Assembly (NCBI GenBank): GCA_016787725.1 | Contig: JAEUTZ010000016.1 | Coordinates: forward strand, 186,001 to 250,000 | From: Cyclobacteriaceae bacterium | GTDB lineage: Bacteria > Bacteroidota > Bacteroidia > Cytophagales > Cyclobacteriaceae | Length of the DNA: 64,000 nt | Direction: 5' to 3' | Shown here: in pieces, positions 7,194 to 15,441 of the stretch | Layout of the letters: every line of letters starts with the position of its first letter | How positions within the stretch are numbered: the stretch's first letter is position 1 | The notes under the pieces: generated by a model | Databases searched by the model: none | What the model was told of the DNA's origin: nothing | Seen by the model: the letters and a program-made list of their open reading frames with translations, nothing else | Program-made: the position numbers and the translations under genes

Positions 7194-8222
7194 ATGAAAA
7201 AGATCGGAATCCTACACGGCATGGAACGCTCCTTTCCGGATGCATTTGTTGAGCGTATCAATAAGATGGGATTAAAAGACATAAAAGCCGAGTCGGTTAT
7301 TGTGGACATGGTGCAACAGGCTGAACCAACTGACTATGCCGTCATCATCGACCGGATCTCACAGGATGTTCCTTTTTATAGGGCCTACTTAAAAAATGCC
7401 GCCATTTCAGGAACCGCAGTTATCAATAATCCATTTTGGTGGAGCGCGGATGAAAAATTTTTCAACAATGCCTTGGCGGTCAAGATTGGAGTGCCGGTTC
7501 CTAAAACTGTAATCCTCCCATCGCACGAGCGCCCAACCGATACGGGCGAAGCTTCTTTCAGCAACCTCAAGTTTCCGTTGAGTTGGGAGAAAATCTTTGA
7601 TCACATCGGCTGGCCGGCCTACATGAAGCCGCATGCGGGAGGCGGTTGGAAAAGTGTTTACAAACTCAACAACATGGACGATTTCTTCAAAGCCTATGCG
7701 GAGACCGGCCAATTGGTAATGATGCTGCAAGAGGAGATTATTTTTGAAGATTACTTCCGCTGTTATTGCCTGGGCAGAAAGTATGTACGCATTATGCAAT
7801 ATGAGCCCCGCAATCCACATCATTTGCGGTACCAGAGTACTAAGGGACCTGCTTCCGAGAAATTGCTAAAGAAAGTGCACGACTACGTCTTAGACTTGTG
7901 CAATGCACTGGGGTATGATTTTAATACGGTTGAAATGGCGGTTCGCAACGGTGTCCCCTATGCCATCGATTTTTGTAACCCCGCTCCCGATGCAGATGTA
8001 AATTCGGTTGGGCAGGAGAATTTTGATTGGGTGGTTGAGCACGCGTCACGCATGGCGGTTGAACGTGCCCAGGCACAGAGGCCAGGTAAGGATAATTTAA
8101 CGTGGGGTACCTTTGTCACAAGTTCTGTCGCTGCCTTCGAAGGAGGATTGATAAAGCCAGCACCGGCCATCAAAGTGGAAACCAAAAAAGCTCCGGCTAA
8201 ACCGAAAGCATTTAAAAAGTAA
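7194..8222 (+). CDS. ATP-grasp ligase
   Basis: A 342-residue protein with ATP-grasp features: YMKPHAGGGWKSV (K145 and glycine loop 149-151) for ATP phosphates, LQEEI (E180/E181) at the adenine hinge, and the metal-binding pair FNTVEMAV (E247) and YAIDFCNPAPDAD (D259, N262). ATP-grasp enzymes activate a carboxylate as acyl phosphate and couple it to an amine or thiol. The protein looks closest to RimK/glutathione-synthetase-like amino-acid ligases, but no specific family is assignable. The last ~25 residues form a basic Ala/Lys/Pro tail (APAIKVETKKAPAKPKAFKK) outside the fold. The next gene is a GCS2-type ligase, so two ligation steps on one product are likely. Confidence 0.83.
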   Translation: MKKIGILHGMERSFPDAFVERINKMGLKDIKAESVIVDMVQQAEPTDYAVIIDRISQDVPFYRAYLKNAAISGTAVINNPFWWSADEKFFNNALAVKIGVPVPKTVILPSHERPTDTGEASFSNLKFPLSWEKIFDHIGWPAYMKPHAGGGWKSVYKLNNMDDFFKAYAETGQLVMMLQEEIIFEDYFRCYCLGRKYVRIMQYEPRNPHHLRYQSTKGPASEKLLKKVHDYVLDLCNALGYDFNTVEMAVRNGVPYAIDFCNPAPDADVNSVGQENFDWVVEHASRMAVERAQAQRPGKDNLTWGTFVTSSVAAFEGGLIKPAPAIKVETKKAPAKPKAFKK

Positions 8223-8245
8223 TCACCTGATTCAGTAGTTGGCGT

Positions 8246-9343
8246 ATGGAAAAATTTACATTGGGGGTAGAGGAGGAATACATGGTGATTGACCCCACCA
8301 CCCGGGAACTTACCTCGCACGATCAGAAAATAGTAGAGTTGGCTGCCCATGTGATTAAGGACAGTGTGAAGGCAGAAATGCATCAGGCGGTGGTGGAGGT
8401 AGGTACGGGAATTTGTCAGGACGTTACCCAGGCCCACCAGGAAATCAGAACGCTTCGCAAAGTGGTTTCGGAAATTGCCGGCACGTTAGGTTTAAAAATC
8501 GGAGCTTCGGGTACACACCCGTTTTCGCATTGGAGCAAACAGTTAATTACACCCAATCCACGGTATGATGAGATCGTGCAAGAGATGCAGGAAGCGGCCC
8601 GTTCCAATTTGATTTTTGGACTGCATGTACACGTGGGTATTAAAGACAAGAATATGGCCATCCATATTCAAAATACAGTGCGCTATTTTTTACCGCACAT
8701 CTATGCATTGTCCTGCAATTCCCCTTTTTGGGAAGGTCGCAATACCGGGTTCAAGTCCTTTCGAACCAAAGTCTTCGATAAATTTCCTCGCACCGGTATC
8801 CCCGACCGGTTTGAAAGTTGGGATGACTTCAAGAATTATGTTAACCTGTTGATCAAGACAAATTGTATTGACAACGCTAAGAAAATTTGGTGGGACGTTC
8901 GTGTTCATCCTTTCTTTGATACGATTGAATTCAGAATTTGCGATGTACCCATGCGGGTAGAGGAAACTATCGCCATTACAGCTTTGTTTCAGGCTCTGGT
9001 GGTGAAGTTGTATAAACTGCGGTTGCAGAACATGAGTTTCATCATGTACACGCGGGCGCTGATCAATGAAAATAAATGGCGCGCTTCACGGTATGGATTG
9101 GATGGCCGGTTAATTGATTTTGGAAAGCAGGTAGAACTGGATACACGGGGGTTAATTCTTGAATTGCTTGAATTCGTAGATGATGTCGTGGATGAACTTG
9201 GCAGCCGCAGCGCCATCAATTATATTCGCACCATATTGGAGCAGGGAACAGGGGCGGATCGTCAACTCGCAGTATACCGCGAAACCGGAAGCTTGGAAAA
9301 AGTAGTGGATTATATCCTCGATGAAACCCTGCAGGGATTATAA
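8246..9343 (+). CDS. carboxylate-amine ligase, GCS2/YbdK family (COG2170)
   Basis: A 365-residue member of the glutamate-cysteine ligase 2 family. The diagnostic blocks are present: GVEEEYMVID (7-16) with metal-binding acidic residues, EVGTGI (51-56), GLHVHVG (H127, H129) and WDVRVHPFFDTIEFRICD (216-233). Relatives include E. coli YbdK (weak glutamate-cysteine ligase activity) and EgtA. The reaction is ATP-dependent joining of a carboxylate, often the gamma-carboxyl of glutamate, to an amine. It is length-typical and looks intact. Placed between an ATP-grasp ligase and a glutamine amidotransferase, it probably makes an intermediate of a small peptide-like molecule. Confidence 0.9.
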   Translation: MEKFTLGVEEEYMVIDPTTRELTSHDQKIVELAAHVIKDSVKAEMHQAVVEVGTGICQDVTQAHQEIRTLRKVVSEIAGTLGLKIGASGTHPFSHWSKQLITPNPRYDEIVQEMQEAARSNLIFGLHVHVGIKDKNMAIHIQNTVRYFLPHIYALSCNSPFWEGRNTGFKSFRTKVFDKFPRTGIPDRFESWDDFKNYVNLLIKTNCIDNAKKIWWDVRVHPFFDTIEFRICDVPMRVEETIAITALFQALVVKLYKLRLQNMSFIMYTRALINENKWRASRYGLDGRLIDFGKQVELDTRGLILELLEFVDDVVDELGSRSAINYIRTILEQGTGADRQLAVYRETGSLEKVVDYILDETLQGL

Positions 9344-9351
9344 CAACCGCA

Positions 9352-10191
9352 GTGATCACAGAAAGTCAAATTAATATTGCCGTACTGGATTTGTACGAGG
9401 GGGTAGCCAACGAAGGCATGCGGGGCATCCGTCAACTGATTGAGGAGTTTCAAGCCGATTGCCACCTGCAGGTAAAATATCAGGTTTTTGATGTACGACT
9501 GAAGTCAGAAGTTCCGGACTTAAGTTTTGATGCGTACATTTCTTCGGGAGGCCCGGGTAGCCCACTGGACAGTAAGGGCTCGCTCTGGGAGCGAAAATAT
9601 TTTTCACTTATGGATTCGATCCGTGAGCATAATCATCAGCACCCCGAAAGCAAAAAGCATGTTTTGTTAATTTGTCATAGTTTTCAGGTGTATTGCCGAT
9701 ACTATGGATTAGGGTTGGTGTCCAAACGCAAGTCCACTTCCTTTGGCGTGATGCCGGTACACAAGACCTTTGAAGGTCATCATGATCCGCTGTTTCGTTC
9801 GTTGAATGACCCGCTATGGGCGGTCGACTCCAGGGATTATCAGATTACGCAACCCGATCAGGAAAGAATTGAAGCCCGGGGCGGGGCAGTGCTCTGCATT
9901 GAGAAATTCAGACCCCATGTTGATCTGGAACGGGCCGTCATGGCCATCCGGTTTGATGATGCGTTTATTGGTATGCAGTTTCATCCCGAAGCCGATGCAG
10001 TAGGGATGCGCATGTATTTACTTCGGGATGATAAAAAGGAATATGTCATCGATAAATACGGAGAAAAGAAATATTGGGACATGCTGGATCATTTAAATGA
10101 TCCAGATAAGATTATGCTCACCTATTCTACAGTCGTTCCCCGGTTTTTAATGATGGCATTCCGTCATCGGTTAAGCTCGGTACCATCATGA
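9352..10191 (+). CDS. class I glutamine amidotransferase-like protein
   Basis: A 279-residue class I amidotransferase-fold protein. The triad is visible as C108 in LLICHSFQ and H211/E213 in GMQFHPEAD; the oxyanion region SSGGPGSP lies at 64-71. The nucleophile elbow reads CHSFQ instead of the usual GICLGHQ, which occurs in divergent GAT1 proteins. It may supply ammonia from glutamine, or act as a gamma-glutamyl hydrolase. About 60 extra residues follow the core (residues ~220-279). The start is GTG, eight bases after the GCS2 stop; no ATG fits. Its stop overlaps the next gene by four bases (ATGA), so the two are translationally coupled. Confidence 0.85.
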   Translation: MITESQINIAVLDLYEGVANEGMRGIRQLIEEFQADCHLQVKYQVFDVRLKSEVPDLSFDAYISSGGPGSPLDSKGSLWERKYFSLMDSIREHNHQHPESKKHVLLICHSFQVYCRYYGLGLVSKRKSTSFGVMPVHKTFEGHHDPLFRSLNDPLWAVDSRDYQITQPDQERIEARGGAVLCIEKFRPHVDLERAVMAIRFDDAFIGMQFHPEADAVGMRMYLLRDDKKEYVIDKYGEKKYWDMLDHLNDPDKIMLTYSTVVPRFLMMAFRHRLSSVPS

Positions 10192-11384
10192 TTGCCTCCG
10201 CCCGCCAAGTATTCAACCAGCAGTTTTCTACCGAAAAATATCAGCAGTTTATAGCCGACCTGGATCAGGAGTTTAAATACAAAATTCCGTTTCGGGTAGC
10301 GGAAAGTCCGGTTTTTGTTGGAAAGGAGTTTGCCGGAAAACTTTTTAAGGCAGCCGATGAAATTATTGATTTTATTGCCCAGCCGGGATTTAAGGGGAAG
10401 ATGGCAGGCGCCTTACCCGCCCACCTCAAAGTTCCGAATGAAGATGACCATACCTTGTTTTTAGCGTTGGACTTTGCTGTTTGTTCGGAGGAAGGCAGCA
10501 GAGAGCTTGTGCCTAAATTAATTGAGATGCAAGGATTTCCATCGTTGTTTGGGTATCAGGATTTTCTCGGCAATAAGTTTCGCCAGCATTATCAGATTCC
10601 GGCCAACCTGAATTTTCATTTCGGAAGTGACTCACATCAATATTGGGAACGCATTCGAAAGGCCATTATAAAGAACCACCATCCGGACAACGTGATTCTG
10701 CTGGAAATCAATCCCATGAAGCAGAATACCGCCATCGATTTTCTGGTTACCAGGCAACACCTGGGGATTGAACCTGTTCATTTGGGCGACATCAGGATCC
10801 GGAATCGCAAACTATTTTATAAGAAGCAAGGGATAGAAGTGCCCATCCACCGTATTTACAACCGGGTAATATTCGATGAGTTGTTGGCACAAAAGGATTT
10901 AAAAACGGAATTCCATTTAACCGAAGAAGTGGAAGTAGAATGGGCCGGCCATCCCAATTGGTTTTTTTACATCAGCAAATACACCATGCCTTTTCTTGAG
11001 AGCAATTCCGTGCCTGAGTGTAAATTCCTGAGCGAATATGAAACGCTACCCAAAAACCTGGATCAATACGTACTGAAGCCCTTGTTTTCATTTTCCGGAA
11101 GTGGAGTGATTTTTCATGTTACGGAGCAGGACATCAAAGATATTCCCGAGGGCGAGCGTAAAAACTTCATGTTGCAGCGAAAGGTGCATTATGAACCGGT
11201 TATTCAGGCTCCGGATGGACTGGTAAAAACAGAAATCCGGCTGTTATTTTTATGGGATGCCGGCCAGCCCCGCCCGCAATTGATTACCAATCTGGCCCGC
11301 CTGAGCCGGGGCGATATGATTGGCGTGAAATACAACAAAGACAAAACCTGGGTAGGTGGTTCGGTTTGCTTTTTCGAATCCTAA
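10188..11384 (+). CDS. ATP-grasp-like protein, possibly circularly permuted, last gene of the operon
   Basis: A 398-residue cytosolic protein that I do not assign to a named family. Residues ~141-200 (NFHFGSDSHQYWERIR, VILLEINPMKQNTAIDF, then HLGDIRI) followed by a C-terminal nucleotide-binding-like part (YVLKPLFSFSGSGV around K297, KTEIRLLF with E349, NLARLSRGDMIGVKYN) resemble permuted ATP-grasp proteins such as glutathionylspermidine synthase. There the phosphate-binding glycine loop and the metal-binding Glu/Asn come late in the chain. The ATG overlaps the amidotransferase stop by four bases. If active, it would be the third amide-forming enzyme in the operon. It could instead be an inactive scaffold. 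Confidence 0.65.
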   Translation: MIASARQVFNQQFSTEKYQQFIADLDQEFKYKIPFRVAESPVFVGKEFAGKLFKAADEIIDFIAQPGFKGKMAGALPAHLKVPNEDDHTLFLALDFAVCSEEGSRELVPKLIEMQGFPSLFGYQDFLGNKFRQHYQIPANLNFHFGSDSHQYWERIRKAIIKNHHPDNVILLEINPMKQNTAIDFLVTRQHLGIEPVHLGDIRIRNRKLFYKKQGIEVPIHRIYNRVIFDELLAQKDLKTEFHLTEEVEVEWAGHPNWFFYISKYTMPFLESNSVPECKFLSEYETLPKNLDQYVLKPLFSFSGSGVIFHVTEQDIKDIPEGERKNFMLQRKVHYEPVIQAPDGLVKTEIRLLFLWDAGQPRPQLITNLARLSRGDMIGVKYNKDKTWVGGSVCFFES

Positions 11385-11393
11385 CCGCTCTTC

Positions 11394-12236
11394 TTAGTTG
11401 AAAGTTAGCGTTGCCAGCACCGGCAAATGATCGGATGGGTAAAACTTACCATCGTGGTCTTGAATTACCTGATAACCGGAAGCACGCCAGTGTGTGGAGT
11501 GAAAGATGAAATCGATTGTGCGGCATTCAATTTTGTTGAGTTCAAATCCGCAATAGGTACCGGTGTTATTATCGGCAGGTCGTGAATCGACTAACTTGAC
11601 TTCGTTTCCATTAATCATGGTTTTGTAGGCTGGTTCTGTCGGTTCCGAATTAAAGTCACCCGTTATCATTACGGGCAATTCACGCCCGATCCCATATTGA
11701 AATCCAGTGATGTAACTTTTTATTATATGGGCACTCTGTTCACGGGCTTCCTTACCAACGTGATCGAAATGCGTATTGGCATAGAAAAATTCTTTTCCAG
11801 AAGATTTTTCCTTTATCAGGGCCCAGGTTACAATCCGGGTGATGGCTGCATCCCAGCTTTTACTACCCGGCACCTGCGGGGTAGTTGATAACCAAAACGT
11901 ACCCTGGTCTGTTACTTCGAATTGATTCTTTTTGAAATAGATTGCCGAATATTCACCTTTTTCTTTTCCATCCTCACGGCCAACACCCACAAAGTCATAC
12001 TCAGGGAGAATTATTTTTAAATCCCGTACTTGATTGGGTAATGCCTCCTGTACTCCCAGCAAATCCGGATTGTATTTTTTAATCAAATCCCCAACGTTCG
12101 TGATTCTGTTTTTCCACTGGTTAATTCCATCGGATTCGGTATCGAGCCGGATGTTGTAGGACATGACGGTGATGGATTGACTCATGCCCACCAAGCTATT
12201 GAAGGTGATTAAACAGAGTAGAAGGAAGCGACCCAT
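11394..12236 (-). CDS. secreted endonuclease/exonuclease/phosphatase (EEP) family protein
   Basis: A 280-residue protein with a signal peptide (cleavage after the GMSQ near residue 20) and the EEP metallohydrolase core: VMSYNIR (N28), GVQEAL (metal-binding E64), the TGDFNSEPTE block and the terminal SDHLPVLATL with the catalytic Asp-His. Family members cut phosphodiesters in nucleic acids, sphingomyelin or inositol phosphates. Single-domain exported forms in Bacteroidota are often annotated as metal-dependent hydrolases without known substrate. It is one base downstream of nfu on the same strand and convergent with the amidoligase operon, ten bases away. Confidence 0.88.
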   Translation of the reverse strand: MGRFLLLCLITFNSLVGMSQSITVMSYNIRLDTESDGINQWKNRITNVGDLIKKYNPDLLGVQEALPNQVRDLKIILPEYDFVGVGREDGKEKGEYSAIYFKKNQFEVTDQGTFWLSTTPQVPGSKSWDAAITRIVTWALIKEKSSGKEFFYANTHFDHVGKEAREQSAHIIKSYITGFQYGIGRELPVMITGDFNSEPTEPAYKTMINGNEVKLVDSRPADNNTGTYCGFELNKIECRTIDFIFHSTHWRASGYQVIQDHDGKFYPSDHLPVLATLTFN

Positions 12237-12237
12237 T

Positions 12238-12810
12238 TTACAAGGCCTCCACCTCTTGCACCTCCTCCGGCATCATGCGTTTGAAAAGATTTTCGATTCC
12301 GGCCTTCAGTGTTACCGTGGAAGAAGGGCATCCGCTGCAGGATCCTTGCAACGCAACCGTGACTTTTTTGTCGTGATACGAGTGGAAGGTGATGGCCCCA
12401 CCATCTTGTTCAACGGCAGGCCGAATATATTCGTCCAGGATCGTTTTGATTTTTTTTACGGTATCTGTTTCCTCCTGTGCCGGGGTGGCCGGAGCCTTCA
12501 TGTCCAGCAAGAGTTTACCCGATTCCAGGAAAGACTTAATATGATTTTTGATTGTATCCTGAATTTCCAGCCATTCAACGTCTTCCTTTTTCGTAACGGT
12601 TACAAAATTGCTCATGTAAAAAACCCGGTCTACAAACGGATACATAAATAGCTCCTGCGCCAGGGGCGCTTCCTCTGCTTCTGCAGGAGAGGGGAAATCG
12701 AAACTCATTCCTTCCGGTACCAGCATTTCGTTCACAACAAATTTGAGCGAATTCGGATTAGGATTAGACTCGAGGTAAATGCTAATATTTTTTGGTGTTG
12801 GCTTCAACAT
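12238..12810 (-). CDS. NifU-like Fe-S carrier protein (Nfu)
   Basis: A 190-residue protein with two domains. The N-terminal Nfu domain (residues ~8-95) opens with YLESNPNPNSLKF, the usual start of Nfu_N. The C-terminal NifU-type scaffold (~115-185) holds the cluster-binding pair in GSCSGCPSS (C158, C161). A short Ala/Pro/Glu linker joins them. It receives an Fe-S cluster from the SUF/ISC scaffold and delivers it to targets such as lipoyl synthase, whose gene also occurs in this window. A TAnnTTTG element lies 23 bases upstream. The EEP gene follows after one base. Confidence 0.92.
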   Translation of the reverse strand: MLKPTPKNISIYLESNPNPNSLKFVVNEMLVPEGMSFDFPSPAEAEEAPLAQELFMYPFVDRVFYMSNFVTVTKKEDVEWLEIQDTIKNHIKSFLESGKLLLDMKAPATPAQEETDTVKKIKTILDEYIRPAVEQDGGAITFHSYHDKKVTVALQGSCSGCPSSTVTLKAGIENLFKRMMPEEVQEVEAL

Positions 12811-12832
12811 AATTTATCAGATAATGAGAGAA

Positions 12833-12840
12833 CAAAATTA
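12833..12840 (-). promoter_or_regulatory. nfu promoter, -7 element TAATTTTG
   Basis: On the minus strand the sequence is TAATTTTG, matching TAnnTTTG, 23 bases before the nfu ATG at 12810. It lies in the short gap after the symporter stop, so nfu-EEP can be transcribed independently of the symporter. Confidence 0.6.
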
Positions 12841-12845
12841 CGGAA

Positions 12846-14258
12846 TTAAAGTTCGTTCGGGGCAGTCTCTTCCGGCCCTAGTGAGTTTTCCCATTTGCTA
12901 ACCACGGCTGTGGCCACACTGTTGCCCACCACATTGGTGGCACTGCGGCCCATATCCAACAGGGGATCGATACCCAGTAACAACGCCAATCCAGCCTCCG
13001 GAATATCAAACGTTGCCAAAGTGCCTGCAATCACTACCAGCGAAGCGCGGGGCACACCGGCAATCCCTTTACTGGTTAACATCAGCACCAATAACATGCT
13101 TATTTGCGTTGCCAGGGGCAAGTCCATGCCATACGATTGTGCAATGAATAGTGAAGCAAAGGTCATGTACATCATGCTTCCATCCAGATTGAAAGAATAT
13201 CCTAAAGGAAGTACGAAACTTACAATCTTGTCCTTGCACCCAAATCGTTGCAGCAACTCCATCGTTTTTGGAAAGGCCGCTTCGCTGCTGGATGTACTAA
13301 ATGCCAAAAGGATGGGTTCGCGAACGGTTTTGATGAGCCGCACAATGCGCTTGCCAATAACGAAAAATCCCGCCAGGCCCAGAACGATCCAAAGCACCAG
13401 TAAGCCAAAGTAGAATTCTCCGATAAAAATGGAATACGTTGTCAGGATGCCCAGCCCTTGTTTGGCTATGATGGCGGCCATGGCGCCAAACACAGCAATA
13501 GGAGCGAGGTTCATCACATAGCCGGTCAGTTTTAAAATGACATGCGCCACCGCATCCAGAAATGTGATCACAATTTTTCCCTGCTCCCCGATGGAGGCAG
13601 TGGCGACACCAAAAAATAAGGAGAACACTACAATCTGCAGGATTTCATTTTTTGCCATGGCCTCGATCACACTGGTTGGGAAAACGTGATACAAAAACAC
13701 CTTCAACGTTAAGCCCACCTGGGCAATGCCCGTATCTTCGGACAGGTCGGGAAGCGGCAAGTTCATGGCGATGCCGGGCTTGAACAGGTTGACAAGGATC
13801 ATCCCCAATACCAGGCTGGTGAGCGAGGCTCCGATGAACCACAATAATGTCTTACCACCGATTCGCCCAACCGAACTGATGTCTCCTAATTTGGCAACCC
13901 CAACGATCAGGGTAGTGAGTACCAGCGGAGCAACAATCATTTTAATGAGGCGCAGAAAAATATCCGCCAGGATGGAAAAGGGTTCCACTTTTTTATCCCG
14001 TGCGGAAATTAATGACCCTTGTTCTTTGCTTAATGATTTTTTGGTTTCGAGCAGGTGCGCGCGCGTTACACTATCGGAGGTTGATGAGAGAGTTGTATTG
14101 ATCGCATCGATTTTTACCTGCAAGGATGTTAACGCCTGGTTTTCTTTTGCCAGGTAATTTTTGTTGAGTAGGAAGCCGGCAGCAATCCCGGCAAACAACG
14201 CAATGATGATGTATAAGGTAAGTCTGCTTTTCTTGGGTGGTGTAGCGGGTACTTCCAT
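12846..14258 (-). CDS. dicarboxylate/amino acid:cation symporter (DAACS family) with long N-terminal loop
   Basis: A 470-residue inner-membrane transporter of the GltP/DctA/GLT family, importing glutamate, aspartate or C4-dicarboxylates with Na+ or H+. Family marks are the serine-rich re-entrant loop STSSSEAAFPKT, the ion-site NLDGSMMYM, the second re-entrant loop GIAGVPRASL, and DPLLDMGRSATNVVGNSVAT near the C-terminus. Between TM1 (13-31) and TM2 (~97-118) there is a hydrophilic stretch of about 60 residues (33-92) with a heptad-like Leu/Ile pattern. That loop is usually much shorter and faces the periplasm. A 16-base palindrome lies 28 bases upstream of the ATG. Confidence 0.92.
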   Translation of the reverse strand: MEVPATPPKKSRLTLYIIIALFAGIAAGFLLNKNYLAKENQALTSLQVKIDAINTTLSSTSDSVTRAHLLETKKSLSKEQGSLISARDKKVEPFSILADIFLRLIKMIVAPLVLTTLIVGVAKLGDISSVGRIGGKTLLWFIGASLTSLVLGMILVNLFKPGIAMNLPLPDLSEDTGIAQVGLTLKVFLYHVFPTSVIEAMAKNEILQIVVFSLFFGVATASIGEQGKIVITFLDAVAHVILKLTGYVMNLAPIAVFGAMAAIIAKQGLGILTTYSIFIGEFYFGLLVLWIVLGLAGFFVIGKRIVRLIKTVREPILLAFSTSSSEAAFPKTMELLQRFGCKDKIVSFVLPLGYSFNLDGSMMYMTFASLFIAQSYGMDLPLATQISMLLVLMLTSKGIAGVPRASLVVIAGTLATFDIPEAGLALLLGIDPLLDMGRSATNVVGNSVATAVVSKWENSLGPEETAPNEL

Positions 14259-14285
14259 GAGAATCAGTTTATCATGTTCACTTCA

Positions 14286-14301
14286 GTTGAAACATTTCAA
14301 C
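14286..14301. promoter_or_regulatory. 16-base palindrome upstream of the symporter, possible operator
   Basis: GTTGAAACATTTCAAC consists of two perfect 7-base arms (GTTGAAA/TTTCAAC) with a two-base spacer. It is 28 bases upstream of the symporter ATG, in the only intergenic region of that gene. The size and position suit a dimeric regulator; it is too short, and lacks the T-run, to be a terminator. No regulator gene is seen nearby. Confidence 0.45.
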
Positions 14302-14367
14302 CGGGGCAATATAAACTAAAAATGATGGATATGATACCTGCATTATCCTGCTGGCAATATTCGAACC

Positions 14368-15441
14368 TTACGAAATTCGCGAAGTTTTAGAGCGTAAGAG
14401 AAAGTCAGCCATTACCAGGGCAGCCATGGCCTCCACAATCGGTACCGCCCGGGGCACTACACAGGGGTCATGACGGCCTTTGCCGGAAACAATCGCTTCG
14501 TTCCCTTCTTTGTCTACCGTGGTTTGATCCTGCATGATCGTTGCCACCGGTTTGAACGCAACTTGGAAGTAGATGTCTTCGCCATTGCTGATGCCACCCT
14601 GAACCCCGCCCGAGTGATTTGTTTTGGTGCGGATGCGATCGCCATCCTTGTAGAACTCATCGTTGTGTTGTGAGCCGCGCAGCGCAACTCCTTCAAATCC
14701 ACTGCCGTACTCAAATCCTTTTACTGCATTGATGCTCAACATGGCTTTACCAAGTTCAGCGTGAAGTTTATCAAACACGGGCTCGCCCAACCCAACGGGC
14801 GTATTTTTGATAACACCCGTCACTACTCCGCCAACAGTATCGCGTTCCAATCGCACCTGATCAATCAGGGCAATCATTTTTTCGGCTGTCGCAGCATCCG
14901 GGCAACGCACGATGGTGTCTTCAGTTTTACTTAAATCGAGGTGTTGATAGGGGGGAGCTTTGAGCGTACCAACCTGCGATACATACGCATGGACCTCGAT
15001 CCCGGTTTTTTTTAGAAGCAACTTCGCAATAGCCCCGGCTGCAACGCGTGCTGCAGTCTCGCGGGCTGAACTTCGGCCACCACCACGATAGTCGCGCGTA
15101 CCATATTTCACTTCATAGGTATAGTCCGCATGCGAAGGGCGAAACGTGTTTTGAATGTGTGTGTAATCTTTGCTGCGCTGATCCTGATTTTGAATGACAA
15201 TGGCAACGGGAGTGCCGGTGGTCTTTCCTTCAAATACTCCGGAGAGAATCTGAAAGGTGTCCTCTTCCTTGCGCTGGGTAGTAATTTTGGATTGACCCGG
15301 TTTTCTGCGATCCAGCTCGGATTGAATAAAAGCTTCATTGATCTCCAGTCCGGCCGGGCAACCGTCAATGATCACACCTATGGCCGGGCCGTGAGATTCA
15401 CCAAAAGTGCTGATCTTAAAGAGCGTGCCGTACGAATTCAT
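14368..15441 (-). CDS. aroC: chorismate synthase
   Basis: A 357-residue enzyme for the last step of the shikimate pathway: loss of phosphate from 5-enolpyruvylshikimate-3-phosphate, with reduced FMN, to give chorismate. Signatures seen are FGESHG (H17), [14 protein letters not shown] (the usual RPGHAD motif with Ser for Gly) and [17 protein letters not shown]. The start is the ATG at 15441 because it gives the canonical opening [18 protein letters not shown] and forms an ATGA overlap with the stop of batD. An upstream in-frame extension would lie wholly inside batD. Translation is probably coupled to batD. Confidence 0.95.
   Translation of the reverse strand: MNSYGTLFKISTFGESHGPAIGVIIDGCPAGLEINEAFIQSELDRRKPGQSKITTQRKEEDTFQILSGVFEGKTTGTPVAIVIQNQDQRSKDYTHIQNTFRPSHADYTYEVKYGTRDYRGGGRSSARETAARVAAGAIAKLLLKKTGIEVHAYVSQVGTLKAPPYQHLDLSKTEDTIVRCPDAATAEKMIALIDQVRLERDTVGGVVTGVIKNTPVGLGEPVFDKLHAELGKAMLSINAVKGFEYGSGFEGVALRGSQHNDEFYKDGDRIRTKTNHSGGVQGGISNGEDIYFQVAFKPVATIMQDQTTVDKEGNEAIVSGKGRHDPCVVPRAVPIVEAMAALVMADFLLRSKTSRIS

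Noticed and set aside
12184-12651. 155-codon plus-strand frame across nfu and the EEP gene
   Set aside because: It runs antisense to two genes with clear motifs and its product looks like random reading of a reversed strand.
13726-14157. 143-codon frame antisense to the symporter
   Set aside because: Overlaps membrane-helix coding sequence; composition typical of a reverse-complement shadow.
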